Source: JAEUOS01 sp046160545
GTDB taxonomy: Bacteria > Pseudomonadota > Gammaproteobacteria > Burkholderiales > JAEUOS01
Direction of reading: 5' to 3'
NCBI GenBank assembly: GCA_046160545.1
Contig: JBJXGS010000037.1
Coordinates: forward strand, 1-14,235
DNA: 14,235 nucleotides
Shown: in pieces, positions 1 to 7,045 of the stretch
How the letters are laid out: the number at the start of each line of letters is the position of its first letter
How positions within the stretch are numbered: position 1 is the first letter of the stretch
Translations under genes and position numbers: made by a program
Notes under the pieces: generated by a model
Seen by the model: the letters and a program-made list of their open reading frames with translations, nothing else
Told to the model about the DNA's origin: nothing
Database searches by the model: none

Positions 1-104
1 CCCGCGACGGTGTGCGGCAGCTTCGCGGCGATATCGTCAAGCAGGTCGCGCAGGCGCCTGCGCGCCGGCGCCTCATCGTCAACGATCAGGACCGACAGGG
101 TCAT
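1..104 (-). CDS. algR: Response regulator, AlgR/LytTR type (N-terminal fragment)
   Basis: Partial gene on the minus strand that continues past the left edge; only about 34 N-terminal residues are visible. They read MTLSVLIVDDEAPARRRL and onward, the first beta strand and acidic pocket (D9, D10) of a CheY-like receiver domain followed by helix 1. The phospho-acceptor Asp and the output domain lie outside the window. Its ATG overlaps the stop codon of the upstream sensor kinase (ATGA, 4 bases), so the two are translationally coupled partners. A LytTR DNA-binding output domain is inferred from the LytS-type partner and from the known argH / algZ-algR arrangement in Pseudomonas and betaproteobacteria; it is not seen here. 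The symbol rests on synteny plus the receiver sequence. Confidence 0.8.
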   Translation of the reverse strand, partial: MTLSVLIVDDEAPARRRLRDLLDDIAAKLPHTVA

Positions 105-1180
105 CGGGTGCCTGGGCGGCCCGGTCCGCCCGCCGCACTGGATGCAGCCGCCACCGGTCGCACCGGGACGACGATGCGCACCCGATAGGCTCCGACTTCA
201 GCACGGACCTCCAGGCGCGCCTCGACGTCGAAGCTCAAGGCGAGGCGCTCGCGCACGTTGTCGATGGCCATATGGTTGCCTTGGCGCGGTGCGCCATCTA
301 TACCCACCGGCTGCGTGTGGCCATCCACACGCGGGTTGACGATCTCGATCATGACCTCCCCGCCACGACGCACGGCGGCGATGCGCACCGTGCCCGGCAA
401 CGAAGAGGGCTCGATGCCGTGGTGTACCGCGTTTTCCACCAGCGGCTGCAGGATGAGCGGCGGAATCGCCGCGCCGCCGGCATTGCTGTCGATGTCCCAT
501 TCGACCTGCAGGCGCTCACCCAGTCGTACGGCCTCGATGTCGAGGTAGCGTCGGCAAAGGGCGATCTCGTCGGTGAGCGGCACCAGCGCCCGCTGCTCGC
601 GCAGGAGCGCGCGCATGAGGTCGCTCAAGTCCTCCAGCGCCGCCTCGGCGCGACGCGGTTCGCTGCGGATCAGTCCAAGCACGGCGTTCAGGCTGTTGAA
701 GAGGAAATGAGGTCGGATGCGCGCCTGCAGTGCCTGCAGTCGCGCCTCGGCCAGCGCGGGTGAGAAAGCGCGTTCACGCAGCATGAAGTAGTACAAGACG
801 AGCGCGGTGATCGCCAAGGCGATAAGCCAGTCGTGCAGCAGGGCCGCCGCCAGTGCGCTGCCCGGTACGACCAGGGCGCGCACGCCCGCCAGAATGGCCA
901 GCTCGATGACCGCAATCGCCGTCAGGCTCACCCACAGCCCGGCACGCGATAGCACACCGCGCATCGGGCACAGGAGCGCGAGCGAGGCGATCAGCACCGG
1001 TTCGACGAACGCCACCGCCGCCAGGAACTGTGCTGTCCAGAGGTCCGCTGAGAATGGGCGCGCCTGCGCCAGTATGGAAACCGCGACCAGGAGATTTACC
1101 AGCAAGAATGCGCGCAGCATCACGCCCAGAGCGCAAAAGTCCGGTAACGAAAACTCAGAGGGGCGCGGTATACTCAACAT
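101..1180 (-). CDS. algZ: Membrane sensor histidine kinase, LytS/AlgZ (FimS) type
   Basis: Sensor kinase of about 359 residues that should phosphorylate the overlapping response regulator. Four hydrophobic segments (about residues 21-39, 51-72, 81-105, 110-134) form a membrane input domain with no sizeable periplasmic loop. The His_kinase core follows: RPHFLFNSLN places the phospho-acceptor at H158, the N-box LVENAVHHGI has N250, and GNHMAIDNVRERL (301-313) corresponds to the ATP-binding glycine region, with the glycines partly replaced. The N-terminal LPDFCALGV is typical of AlgZ proteins. I chose the ATG at 1180 because AAGGAAAG lies directly upstream; an in-frame start at 1240 would add 20 residues unlike the family and would run into the argH start. 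In Pseudomonas this pair controls alginate and type IV pilus genes; the role here is unknown. It is divergent from argH, 62 bases apart. Confidence 0.85.
   Translation of the reverse strand: MLSIPRPSEFSLPDFCALGVMLRAFLLVNLLVAVSILAQARPFSADLWTAQFLAAVAFVEPVLIASLALLCPMRGVLSRAGLWVSLTAIAVIELAILAGVRALVVPGSALAAALLHDWLIALAITALVLYYFMLRERAFSPALAEARLQALQARIRPHFLFNSLNAVLGLIRSEPRRAEAALEDLSDLMRALLREQRALVPLTDEIALCRRYLDIEAVRLGERLQVEWDIDSNAGGAAIPPLILQPLVENAVHHGIEPSSLPGTVRIAAVRRGGEVMIEIVNPRVDGHTQPVGIDGAPRQGNHMAIDNVRERLALSFDVEARLEVRAEVGAYRVRIVVPVRPVAAASSAAGGPGRPGTR
1169..1174 (+). promoter_or_regulatory. Candidate -10 box for argH
   Basis: TATACT matches the sigma70 -10 consensus at 5 of 6 positions and lies 69 bases upstream of the argH ATG. 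No convincing -35 is present (TAACGA at 1145-1150 with an 18-base spacer is the best candidate), so this would be a weak or activator-helped promoter. It lies inside the first codons of the divergent sensor kinase gene, so the two 5' ends overlap. Confidence 0.4.
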
Positions 1181-1242
1181 CTTTCCTTGAAAAAACAGTC
1201 GCTTACGCTCGCCTCTTGAAGCCGCGACCAAGCCACGCAAGT

Positions 1243-2643
1243 ATGTCAGATAAGGACGGCGCCAACAAAGCCTGGTCGGGCCGCTTCGCCGAAGCGGTCG
1301 ACGACCGCGTCAAACGCTATACCGCATCGGTCGGATTCGACAGGCGGCTATGGCGCGCCGACATCCAGGGGTCGCTGGCCCACGCGCGCATGCTGGCGCG
1401 CCAGGGCATCCTGCCGGCGGCCGACCTGGCCGCAATCGAGTCCGGCATGGCGCTCATCACCAACGAAATCGAGTCCGGCAGATTTGACTGGAATCTGGAT
1501 GACGAGGACGTGCACCTCAACATCGAGAAGCGGCTCACCGCGCTGGTGGGCGATGCCGGCAAGCGCCTGCACACCGGTCGCTCGCGCAATGACCAGGTCG
1601 CGACCGACATTCGCCTTTTCATGCGCGACGAGATCGATCGCATCGCAGTGCTCCTGCGCGAACTGCAGTCCTCATTGGTCGACTTGGCTGAGCGCGAGGC
1701 TGGCACCGTCATGCCAGGATTCACGCACCTGCAGGTGGCGCAACCGGTGACCTTCGGTCATCACATGCTGGCCTATGTCGAAATGTTTGCCCGCGACCAT
1801 GCGCGCCTCGCGGACTGCCGCGCACGGATGAACCGGCTGCCACTGGGCGCCGCGGCGCTGGCTGGCACCACATTTGCGATCGACCGCGAATCGGTGGCGC
1901 GCGAATTGGGTTTCGATGGTGTCACCGAAAATTCGCTCGATGCGGTGTCCGACCGTGATTTCGCCATCGAGTTCACCGCGGCCGCGGCTCTTGTCATGAC
2001 CCACGTCTCGCGCCTGTCCGAAGAGTTGATCCTGTGGATGAGCCCGCGCTTCGGCTTCATCGCCATCGCCGACAGCTTTTGCACCGGTTCGTCGATCATG
2101 CCGCAGAAGCGGAATCCCGACGTGCCGGAACTGGCGCGCGGCAAGACCGGCCGCGTCAATGGCCACCTGATCGGACTCCTGACCCTGATGAAAGGCCAGC
2201 CGCTGGCCTACAACAAGGACAACCAGGAGGACAAGGAACCGCTATTCGACACGGTCGATACGGTGACTGACACCCTGGCGATCTTCGCGGCAATGATGGC
2301 CACGGTGCGCGTGGTGCCGGAACGCATGCGCGCCGCCGCACTGGAAGGCTTCTCGACCGCGACCGACCTGGCCGACTTGCTGGTCAAGCGCGGCCTGCCA
2401 TTTCGTGACGCGCACGAAGTCGTCGCGCGCGCAGTGCGCCGCGCTGAGGAGTTGCGCTGTGGTCTAGAGGACCTCCCGACGGCCGAACTTGCGGCACTCT
2501 CACCCAAGCTTGACGAATCGGCGCGCGCTGTTTTGAGCCTGGAAGGCTCGCTTGCCGCGCGCAACCACGTTGGCGGCACCGCGCCCGAACAGGTACGTGC
2601 AGCCGTGGCGCGCGCCCGCGCGCGCTTGGCCAAACTCCACTGA
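1243..2643 (+). CDS. argH: Argininosuccinate lyase
   Basis: Cytoplasmic enzyme of 466 residues that cleaves argininosuccinate to arginine and fumarate, the last step of arginine biosynthesis. The fumarase/aspartase superfamily signature GSSIMPQKRN lies at 282-291 and contains the mobile catalytic serine loop (S283). TGRSRNDQVATD (111-122) and GFTHLQVAQPVTFGHH (159-174), with H162 the usual catalytic histidine, are the other two conserved regions. Length is normal for the family. The ATG at 1243 (MSDKDGANKAWSGRF) is preferred to longer in-frame starts because the family begins just before the W-G-R-F motif, and the upstream codons would lie inside the divergent kinase gene. No strong ribosome binding site is visible. 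The protein kinase gene follows 24 bases downstream and may be cotranscribed. Confidence 0.97.
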   Translation: MSDKDGANKAWSGRFAEAVDDRVKRYTASVGFDRRLWRADIQGSLAHARMLARQGILPAADLAAIESGMALITNEIESGRFDWNLDDEDVHLNIEKRLTALVGDAGKRLHTGRSRNDQVATDIRLFMRDEIDRIAVLLRELQSSLVDLAEREAGTVMPGFTHLQVAQPVTFGHHMLAYVEMFARDHARLADCRARMNRLPLGAAALAGTTFAIDRESVARELGFDGVTENSLDAVSDRDFAIEFTAAAALVMTHVSRLSEELILWMSPRFGFIAIADSFCTGSSIMPQKRNPDVPELARGKTGRVNGHLIGLLTLMKGQPLAYNKDNQEDKEPLFDTVDTVTDTLAIFAAMMATVRVVPERMRAAALEGFSTATDLADLLVKRGLPFRDAHEVVARAVRRAEELRCGLEDLPTAELAALSPKLDESARAVLSLEGSLAARNHVGGTAPEQVRAAVARARARLAKLH

Positions 2644-2667
2644 ACGCAGTCCAACCGGAAACGCGCC

Positions 2668-3948
2668 ATGGCAACTGAAAAAATCGGCAAGTACCAGGTA
2701 ATCAGAAAACTGGGCGAGGGCGCCACCTCGGCGGTGTACCTGTGCGAGGACCCTTTCAACAAGCGCTTGGTTGCGGTCAAGCGGGTGCATGCCGAGGCGC
2801 TCAAGGATGCCGAGCGCGGCCACCTTTACAAGAAGCTCTTCGTCGCCGAGGCCTCGCTGGCGGGTCGCCTGACTCATCCGCACATCGCGACCATCTATGA
2901 CGCAGTCACCGACGAAGAAGAGAAGTACATCGTGGTCGAGTTCGTCGACGGCACCACCCTGGAGAAATACAGTGACCCCGCCGGCCTGCTGCCGGTCAAG
3001 ACCGTGGTCGAGATCATCTTCAAGTGCACGCGCGCGCTGGACTTCGCGCACAAGGTCGGCGTGACGCATCGCGACATCAAGCCGGCCAACATAATGGTCG
3101 TCGGCGGCAGCGACTACGACGTCAAGATCACCGACTTTGGAGCCGCCATCACCGGCAGCGCCGACGAGACCCAGGTCTCTGGCATCGGCTCACCGGCCTA
3201 TATGTCGCCGCAGCAGGTCAAGGAACATCCGCTTACGCACCAGACAGATATCTATTCCCTGGGCGTGGTGATGTATCAGTTGCTGACGGGCCAGCTGCCG
3301 TTCCAGGCGAGCAACAATTTTTCGATGATCTACCAGATCGTCAATACCGAGCCCTCGCCGCCCTCGTCCCTGCGTGAGGGCATTCCGCGCGCGGTCGACG
3401 CAATCGTCAAGAAGGCCATGGCCAAGGATCTGGAGGACCGCTACCAGCAGTGGGACGAGTTCTCGCTGGACTTGGCCGAAGCCTTTCGCAACGAAGGGTT
3501 GGAGGCTGACAACCAGTTCGCCGACAGCGAAAAATTCAACACCCTGCGCGGGCTGGCCTTCTTCAGGAATTTCACCGATGTCGAGATCTGGGAGGTGGCG
3601 CGCTTTTCCAAATGGGAAGCGCTGGCGCCGGGTCAGCTCATCCTGCGCGAGGGCGAGGAAGGCGACTACTTTTGCATATTGGCCAGCGGCCAGGTCAAGG
3701 TCACACGGCGCAACAAGCTTCTGAATATTCTTGACGCCGGCGAATGCTTTGGCGAAATGGCCTACTTGGGCGAGGAAAAGCGCCGTGGCGCCGACGTCTC
3801 CACCATGAGCGACACCAAGGTCATCAAGATTCCGACCGTCTCGCTGCAAGGCGCATCGGATGCGACGCGACACCATTTCGACAGTGCCTTCCTGTCGATT
3901 CTGGTCGAGCGCCTGACCATGGCCAACGTGCGCCTTTCTTCGGTCTAG
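2668..3948 (+). CDS. Ser/Thr protein kinase fused to a cyclic-nucleotide-binding domain
   Basis: Hanks-type kinase of 426 residues. The kinase domain spans about 8-275: glycine loop LGEGATSAVY (15-24), VAVK lysine K38, helix C glutamate E61, catalytic loop HRDIKPAN (134-141), DFG at 156-158, activation segment GSPAYMSPQQ (174-183) in which P-Q-Q stands for A-P-E, D194 and R258. All catalytic residues are present, so it should be active. A cNMP-binding domain (CRP/PKA regulatory fold) follows at about 295-392; its phosphate-binding cassette reads FGEMAYLG then RRGADV (361-377), with Gly where bacterial CRP proteins have Ser/Thr after the Arg. No transmembrane segment or PASTA repeats are seen, so the protein is probably soluble. 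The natural reading is a kinase tuned by cAMP or cGMP binding on the same chain. Substrates are unknown. It lies between argH and an aldolase gene, probably in one transcript. Confidence 0.92.
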   Translation: MATEKIGKYQVIRKLGEGATSAVYLCEDPFNKRLVAVKRVHAEALKDAERGHLYKKLFVAEASLAGRLTHPHIATIYDAVTDEEEKYIVVEFVDGTTLEKYSDPAGLLPVKTVVEIIFKCTRALDFAHKVGVTHRDIKPANIMVVGGSDYDVKITDFGAAITGSADETQVSGIGSPAYMSPQQVKEHPLTHQTDIYSLGVVMYQLLTGQLPFQASNNFSMIYQIVNTEPSPPSSLREGIPRAVDAIVKKAMAKDLEDRYQQWDEFSLDLAEAFRNEGLEADNQFADSEKFNTLRGLAFFRNFTDVEIWEVARFSKWEALAPGQLILREGEEGDYFCILASGQVKVTRRNKLLNILDAGECFGEMAYLGEEKRRGADVSTMSDTKVIKIPTVSLQGASDATRHHFDSAFLSILVERLTMANVRLSSV

Positions 3949-3962
3949 GGACGGCCGGGCCC

Positions 3963-4670
3963 ATGGCGAGGCTCGATGAAGTCGCCGCTGATGTCGTCGC
4001 CGGCAATCGCATCCTTGCGCACCTGAACGTACTGGACGGATTCGGGCACGTCAGCGCGCGCCACCCCGACGATCCGGATCGTTTCCTTCTATCGCGCTCG
4101 CGCGCGCCGGAATTGGTCGAAACGTCCGACCTGATGATCTTCGACCTCGATTCCAACCCGGTCGACGGCGACCTTCGCACCCCCTACCTCGAGCGCTTCA
4201 TCCACGGCGAGATCTACCGCGCCCGCCCCGACGTGCACGCGGTTGTGCACAGCCATTCGCCGTCGGTGATCCCGTTCGCCGCCTCGTCGGTGCGCCTGCG
4301 GCCGATCTTTCACATGAGCGGCTTCCTGTCGGGCGAGACGCGCGTCTTCGACATCCGCGCTCACTTCGGCTGCACCGACATGCTGGTGAGGGACCGCGCG
4401 CAAGGCGCTGCGCTGGCAGCCGAACTCGGCGCGGCCGGCGTAGCGCTGATGCGCGGCCACGGCTTTGTCGCCTGCGCCAGGAGCGTACCTCTCGCGGTCT
4501 ATCGCGCCTACTACACCGAGAAAAATGCGTCGCTGCAGCAACAAGCCATCGCGCTCGGCGGCAGCGTCACCTACCTGGATCCCGAAGAAGCCCGGCTCGC
4601 CGCCGCGACCAACGAGACCGTTGTCGGGCGGCCGTGGGAGCTCTGGAAGCGCCAGGTCGGGCTCGGATGA
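3963..4670 (+). CDS. Class II aldolase/adducin family protein
   Basis: Protein of 235 residues, normal for a single class II aldolase domain (L-fuculose-1-phosphate aldolase / RibE-4-epimerase type). Visible features are GFGHVSAR (26-33) in place of the usual SGNxSxR loop, E83 and the zinc-site stretch HAVVHSHSP (92-100, H97 and H99), and a third ligand region MRGHG with H166. These are the residues that bind Zn2+ and polarise the substrate in the family; the exact reaction (aldolase, epimerase, dehydratase or decarboxylase) cannot be told. The ATG at 3963 lies 14 bases after the kinase stop with no strong Shine-Dalgarno sequence, suggesting cotranscription and possibly translation by re-initiation. 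An upstream in-frame extension into the kinase gene is possible but has no family similarity. It is not obviously linked to the transporter operon, which has its own promoter. Confidence 0.85.
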   Translation: MARLDEVAADVVAGNRILAHLNVLDGFGHVSARHPDDPDRFLLSRSRAPELVETSDLMIFDLDSNPVDGDLRTPYLERFIHGEIYRARPDVHAVVHSHSPSVIPFAASSVRLRPIFHMSGFLSGETRVFDIRAHFGCTDMLVRDRAQGAALAAELGAAGVALMRGHGFVACARSVPLAVYRAYYTEKNASLQQQAIALGGSVTYLDPEEARLAAATNETVVGRPWELWKRQVGLG

Positions 4671-4850
4671 CATCAGCCCACGGGCCATTTCAGGTTCACA
4701 CGCGGTAACACGCTCCAACACTCGCCAGTCAAGCGGGGCTAGCGAGCTCTGCCTTTGTCGCTTCGAGTGCCAGGCCGGCTCTGCATAGGATTGCACCCAA
4801 GCGCCTGTCAGCGCCGGCGTGCCTCAAGCTTCTTATATTCCTTCCCTAGG

Positions 4851-4879
4851 TTGACACCGAAGCTATTTGACCTTATGCT
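4851..4879 (+). promoter_or_regulatory. Sigma70-type promoter of the lacI-ABC transporter operon
   Basis: A perfect -35 (TTGACA, 4851-4856) is followed by an exact 17-base spacer and a -10 TATGCT (4874-4879, 4 of 6 matches). The predicted start is about 4886, giving a 5' untranslated leader of about 70 bases before the ATG at 4958. It is the best promoter-like sequence I found in the window. There is no other sizeable gap before 12353, so it probably serves the whole seven-gene operon. Confidence 0.75.
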
Positions 4880-4881
4880 TT

Positions 4882-4895
4882 TGCATACGTATTCA
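4882..4895 (+). promoter_or_regulatory. Candidate LacI/GalR-family operator over the transcription start
   Basis: TGCATACGTATTCA is an inverted repeat with one mismatched pair (positions 3 and 12), centred on a CG step. It contains the perfect 8-base palindrome ATACGTAT. The outer TG...CA and central CG agree with the usual LacI/GalR operator form (TGnAAnCGnTTnCA). It lies directly downstream of the -10 box and covers the predicted start site, a classic repressing position. The neighbouring LacI-type protein is the obvious candidate to bind it; that assignment is inference. No second copy was noticed in the other gaps of the operon. Confidence 0.6.
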
Positions 4896-4957
4896 GACGT
4901 GACGTTGATTGATATGCACCTGCAGGAAACTCCGCGTCCCTTTTGTGTCGTGCGCTG

Positions 4958-6046
4958 ATGAATCCCGGCGTCACATCCCTCGACGTGGCCCGCCTGGCGC
5001 GGGTGTCCCAGTCAGCCGTCAGCCGCGCCTTCACCCCGGGACGCAGCGTGTCGGATGAGACGCGCCGCCGCGTCATGGATGCGGCGCGCACCCTGGGCTA
5101 TCGGCCCAATGCGCATGCGCGCAGTCTCATCACCGGGCGCTCGAGGATCATCGGACTGGTGCTGTCCTATCTGGAGAATCTGTTTTATCCGGTTGTGCTG
5201 GAAGAACTCGCCCGACGCCTCAAGCGCGACGGATTTCACGTTCTACTCTTCATCAACGACAACCCCAACGCCGACGAGCTGGTCGACGAAATCCTGCAGT
5301 ACCGCGTCGACGGCATCGTGCTGGCGGCGAGCACGCTCTCGTCGGGTCTGGCACAGCAGTGTGCGAACGCCGGCATTCCTGTCGTGCTGTTCAACCGCAT
5401 CATGGCTGCCGGCGCTGCTGGCGCGGTCAGTTCGGTGCGTTCCGACAACGAGGCCGGCGGCCGCGCGCTGGCGCAGTTCCTCGCGGCGGGCGGGCACCGG
5501 CGTGTCGGATTTATTGCCGGCAACGAGGAGTCCTCGACCAACCTGGAACGCGAGCGCGGCTTTCGCGACGGGCTTACGGCCGCCGGTCTGCGCATCTGGG
5601 CGCGTGGAGTCGGCAACTACGACTTCGCTGCCGCGCGCCGCGCTGCGCTCGACATGTTCGCGCGCGCAGATGACAGGCCGGATGCCGTCTTTGTCGCCAG
5701 CGACCACATGGCCTTTGCGGTGATGGATGCACTGCGTCGGGACCTCGGCCTGTCGATACCGGAGCAGGTGTCGGTCGTTGGTTTCGACAATGTTCCGCAG
5801 GCCGACTGGGGCAGCTACCGACTGACCACCTACGAACAGCCGGTTGCACCGATGATCGAGTCTGCGGTTCGTTTGCTGGCGCGCTTTCTTGCCGACCAGG
5901 AACCGCCCGCGGCCGAGAATCTGGTCATACCCGGCTCGCTGATCGTGCGCGAGTCGGCGCGCCTGCCGTCCACAACCAGCGGGACCGCACGCGGTCGCGG
6001 TGGCCGCCGTGGCCGTGGCGTGACACTGCCCGGGAACCGCACGTGA
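4958..6046 (+). CDS. LacI-family transcriptional regulator
   Basis: DNA-binding repressor-type protein of 362 residues. The N-terminal helix-turn-helix reads SLDVARLARVSQSAVSRAF (7-25), followed by VSDETRRRV and the hinge YRPNAHARSL (48-57), whose leucine normally wedges into a central CG step. A periplasmic-binding-protein-like ligand domain fills about 62-335, with typical strands IIGLVLSYLEN, GIVLAAS, RVGFIAGN and VSVVGFDNVPQA. Ligand is unknown but should resemble the substrate of the ABC importer encoded downstream. The C-terminus ends in a basic, glycine- and arginine-rich tail (about 338-362, ARGRGGRRGRG) beyond the normal fold. The ATG at 4958 gives the usual short lead into the helix-turn-helix; a TTG at 4943 would add five residues and lies closer to AGGAAA at 4924-4929, so the start is not certain. 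Its last codons overlap the next gene by GTGA. Confidence 0.93.
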   Translation: MNPGVTSLDVARLARVSQSAVSRAFTPGRSVSDETRRRVMDAARTLGYRPNAHARSLITGRSRIIGLVLSYLENLFYPVVLEELARRLKRDGFHVLLFINDNPNADELVDEILQYRVDGIVLAASTLSSGLAQQCANAGIPVVLFNRIMAAGAAGAVSSVRSDNEAGGRALAQFLAAGGHRRVGFIAGNEESSTNLERERGFRDGLTAAGLRIWARGVGNYDFAAARRAALDMFARADDRPDAVFVASDHMAFAVMDALRRDLGLSIPEQVSVVGFDNVPQADWGSYRLTTYEQPVAPMIESAVRLLARFLADQEPPAAENLVIPGSLIVRESARLPSTTSGTARGRGGRRGRGVTLPGNRT

Positions 6047-7011
6047 AGGGGTTCGACGCCGAATTCCGTGATCTCGATCACTATATACGCGTCATCACGG
6101 ACCGCATCTGGACTGACGGCCGCATTGATGACATTGCCCGTTACTACGACCCGGAATGCGTTGTCGAGACCCCGTCAGGGTCGCAACGCGGCGCGGCTGC
6201 AGTGGTCCAGAGCACGCGCGCGACGCTTGCTGCGTTTCCGGATCGCCGGCTGCTGGCCGAGGACGTCATCGTCAGCGGCGATGCAGAAAACGGCTTTCAT
6301 TCTTCGCACCGCATCCTGTCACCGATGACCCACGTCGGCGCCGGGCCGTTCGGCGCGCCGACAGGCCGGCGCGTGCACGTGCGCACCGTCGCGGATTGCG
6401 TGTGCCGGAACAATCGCGTTGTCCACGAATGGCTGGTACGCGACCAGGCCGCGATCGCGCGCCAGATCGGTCGCGAACCGCGTGCGCTGGCCCAGGCCTG
6501 GCTGGATGCCACCCCGGGCGCCATGCGAGCGGCGCCAACCCTGGCGCCTGCGCCGTATCGCAATCTCGTCTGCAGCGAAAAATTTGCGCAGGACTATGCG
6601 ACGGCCTTTCGCGAAACCTGGGAAGGGGCAGGCCCGCAAGCACTCGCCTCCACCCACGCACGCGAAGTCATCGCTGTGCTTCCAGGCGACTCGGCTGCGT
6701 CCGACCGGGAGGCGCTATGCGCCTATTGGGACCAGATGCGGAACGCGCTGGCCGATGCGCGCCTGGTCATCGAACATCTGGCCACCGCACCGCGCCCGGG
6801 TCGCACCGCGCTGGCGATGCGCTGGCGGCTTGCGGCGCGCCACGGCGGGCCCGGCCGCTTCGGGTCACCCACCAATCGCCGCGTAGACATTCTCGGCATC
6901 ACGCATGCAGAGGCTGGTCCGCGCGGCATCGAGCGCGAGTGGATTCTGATCGACGAAATCGCAATCTGGATGCAGTTGCTCGAACCGACCGGCGCAGCCG
7001 TGCGCCAGTAG
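6043..7011 (+). CDS. Tandem NTF2/SnoaL-like domain protein
   Basis: Protein of 322 residues made of two SnoaL/NTF2-like domains, about 10-145 and 180-315. The repeat is visible directly: FGAPTGRRVHV (103-113) with HEW (128-130) in the first half matches FGSPTNRRVDI (273-283) with REW (298-300) in the second, and each half opens with an amphipathic helix ending in a Trp-containing turn (RIWTDG, ETWEGA). SnoaL-like folds are small cone-shaped barrels used by polyketide cyclases, isomerases, dehydratases and non-enzymatic binders, so the reaction cannot be named. No signal peptide is seen, so it is probably cytoplasmic. It starts with GTG overlapping the lacI stop codon (GTGA), indicating tight coupling, and lies 34 bases before the transporter genes, so a role in processing the imported compound is plausible. 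Confidence 0.75.
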   Translation: MKGFDAEFRDLDHYIRVITDRIWTDGRIDDIARYYDPECVVETPSGSQRGAAAVVQSTRATLAAFPDRRLLAEDVIVSGDAENGFHSSHRILSPMTHVGAGPFGAPTGRRVHVRTVADCVCRNNRVVHEWLVRDQAAIARQIGREPRALAQAWLDATPGAMRAAPTLAPAPYRNLVCSEKFAQDYATAFRETWEGAGPQALASTHAREVIAVLPGDSAASDREALCAYWDQMRNALADARLVIEHLATAPRPGRTALAMRWRLAARHGGPGRFGSPTNRRVDILGITHAEAGPRGIEREWILIDEIAIWMQLLEPTGAAVRQ

Positions 7012-7033
7012 CTTCAGTTTTTTCAACCACGAT

Positions 7034-7040
7034 GGAGGAG
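7034..7040 (+). promoter_or_regulatory. Strong ribosome binding site of the solute-binding protein gene
   Basis: GGAGGAG lies 5 bases before the GTG at 7046. It is the strongest Shine-Dalgarno sequence of the operon, which fits the need for an excess of binding protein over the membrane components, and it fixes the GTG as the start. Confidence 0.8.
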
Positions 7041-7045
7041 ACACC

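Larger units (their letters stand above)
4671..4957. other. Intergenic region, 287 bases, between the aldolase and lacI-type genes
   Basis: The longest non-coding stretch of the window. Its right half holds the promoter and operator annotated separately. The left half (4671-4840) shows no gene. The only structure seen is an imperfect 11-pair stem: CACTCG at 4719-4724 with CGAGTG at 4764-4769, and AAGCG at 4731-4735 with CGCTT at 4759-4763, carrying a 6-base bulge. It is not followed by a T-run, so it is not a convincing intrinsic terminator. Base composition becomes more AT-rich from 4830 onward, as expected for a promoter. Confidence 0.6.

Noticed and set aside
272..763. Plus-strand open frame of 163 codons opposite the sensor kinase gene
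   Set aside because: Antisense shadow in GC-rich DNA; no family-like motifs, and the kinase on the other strand is complete and motif-rich.
1187..1215. TTGAAA at 1187 as a -35 box for argH
   Set aside because: No -10-like hexamer occurs 15-19 bases downstream.
1030..1242. Longer in-frame start for argH
   Set aside because: It would place 71 residues of the protein over the divergent sensor kinase gene, and these do not resemble ArgH.
3190..3876. Minus-strand open frame of 228 codons inside the kinase gene
   Set aside because: Lies fully opposite well-recognised kinase and cNMP motifs; its composition looks like a reverse-strand shadow.
4719..4769. Imperfect stem as a terminator for the aldolase transcript
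   Set aside because: It has a 6-base bulge, a 23-base loop and no T-run; kept only as a note in the intergenic entry.
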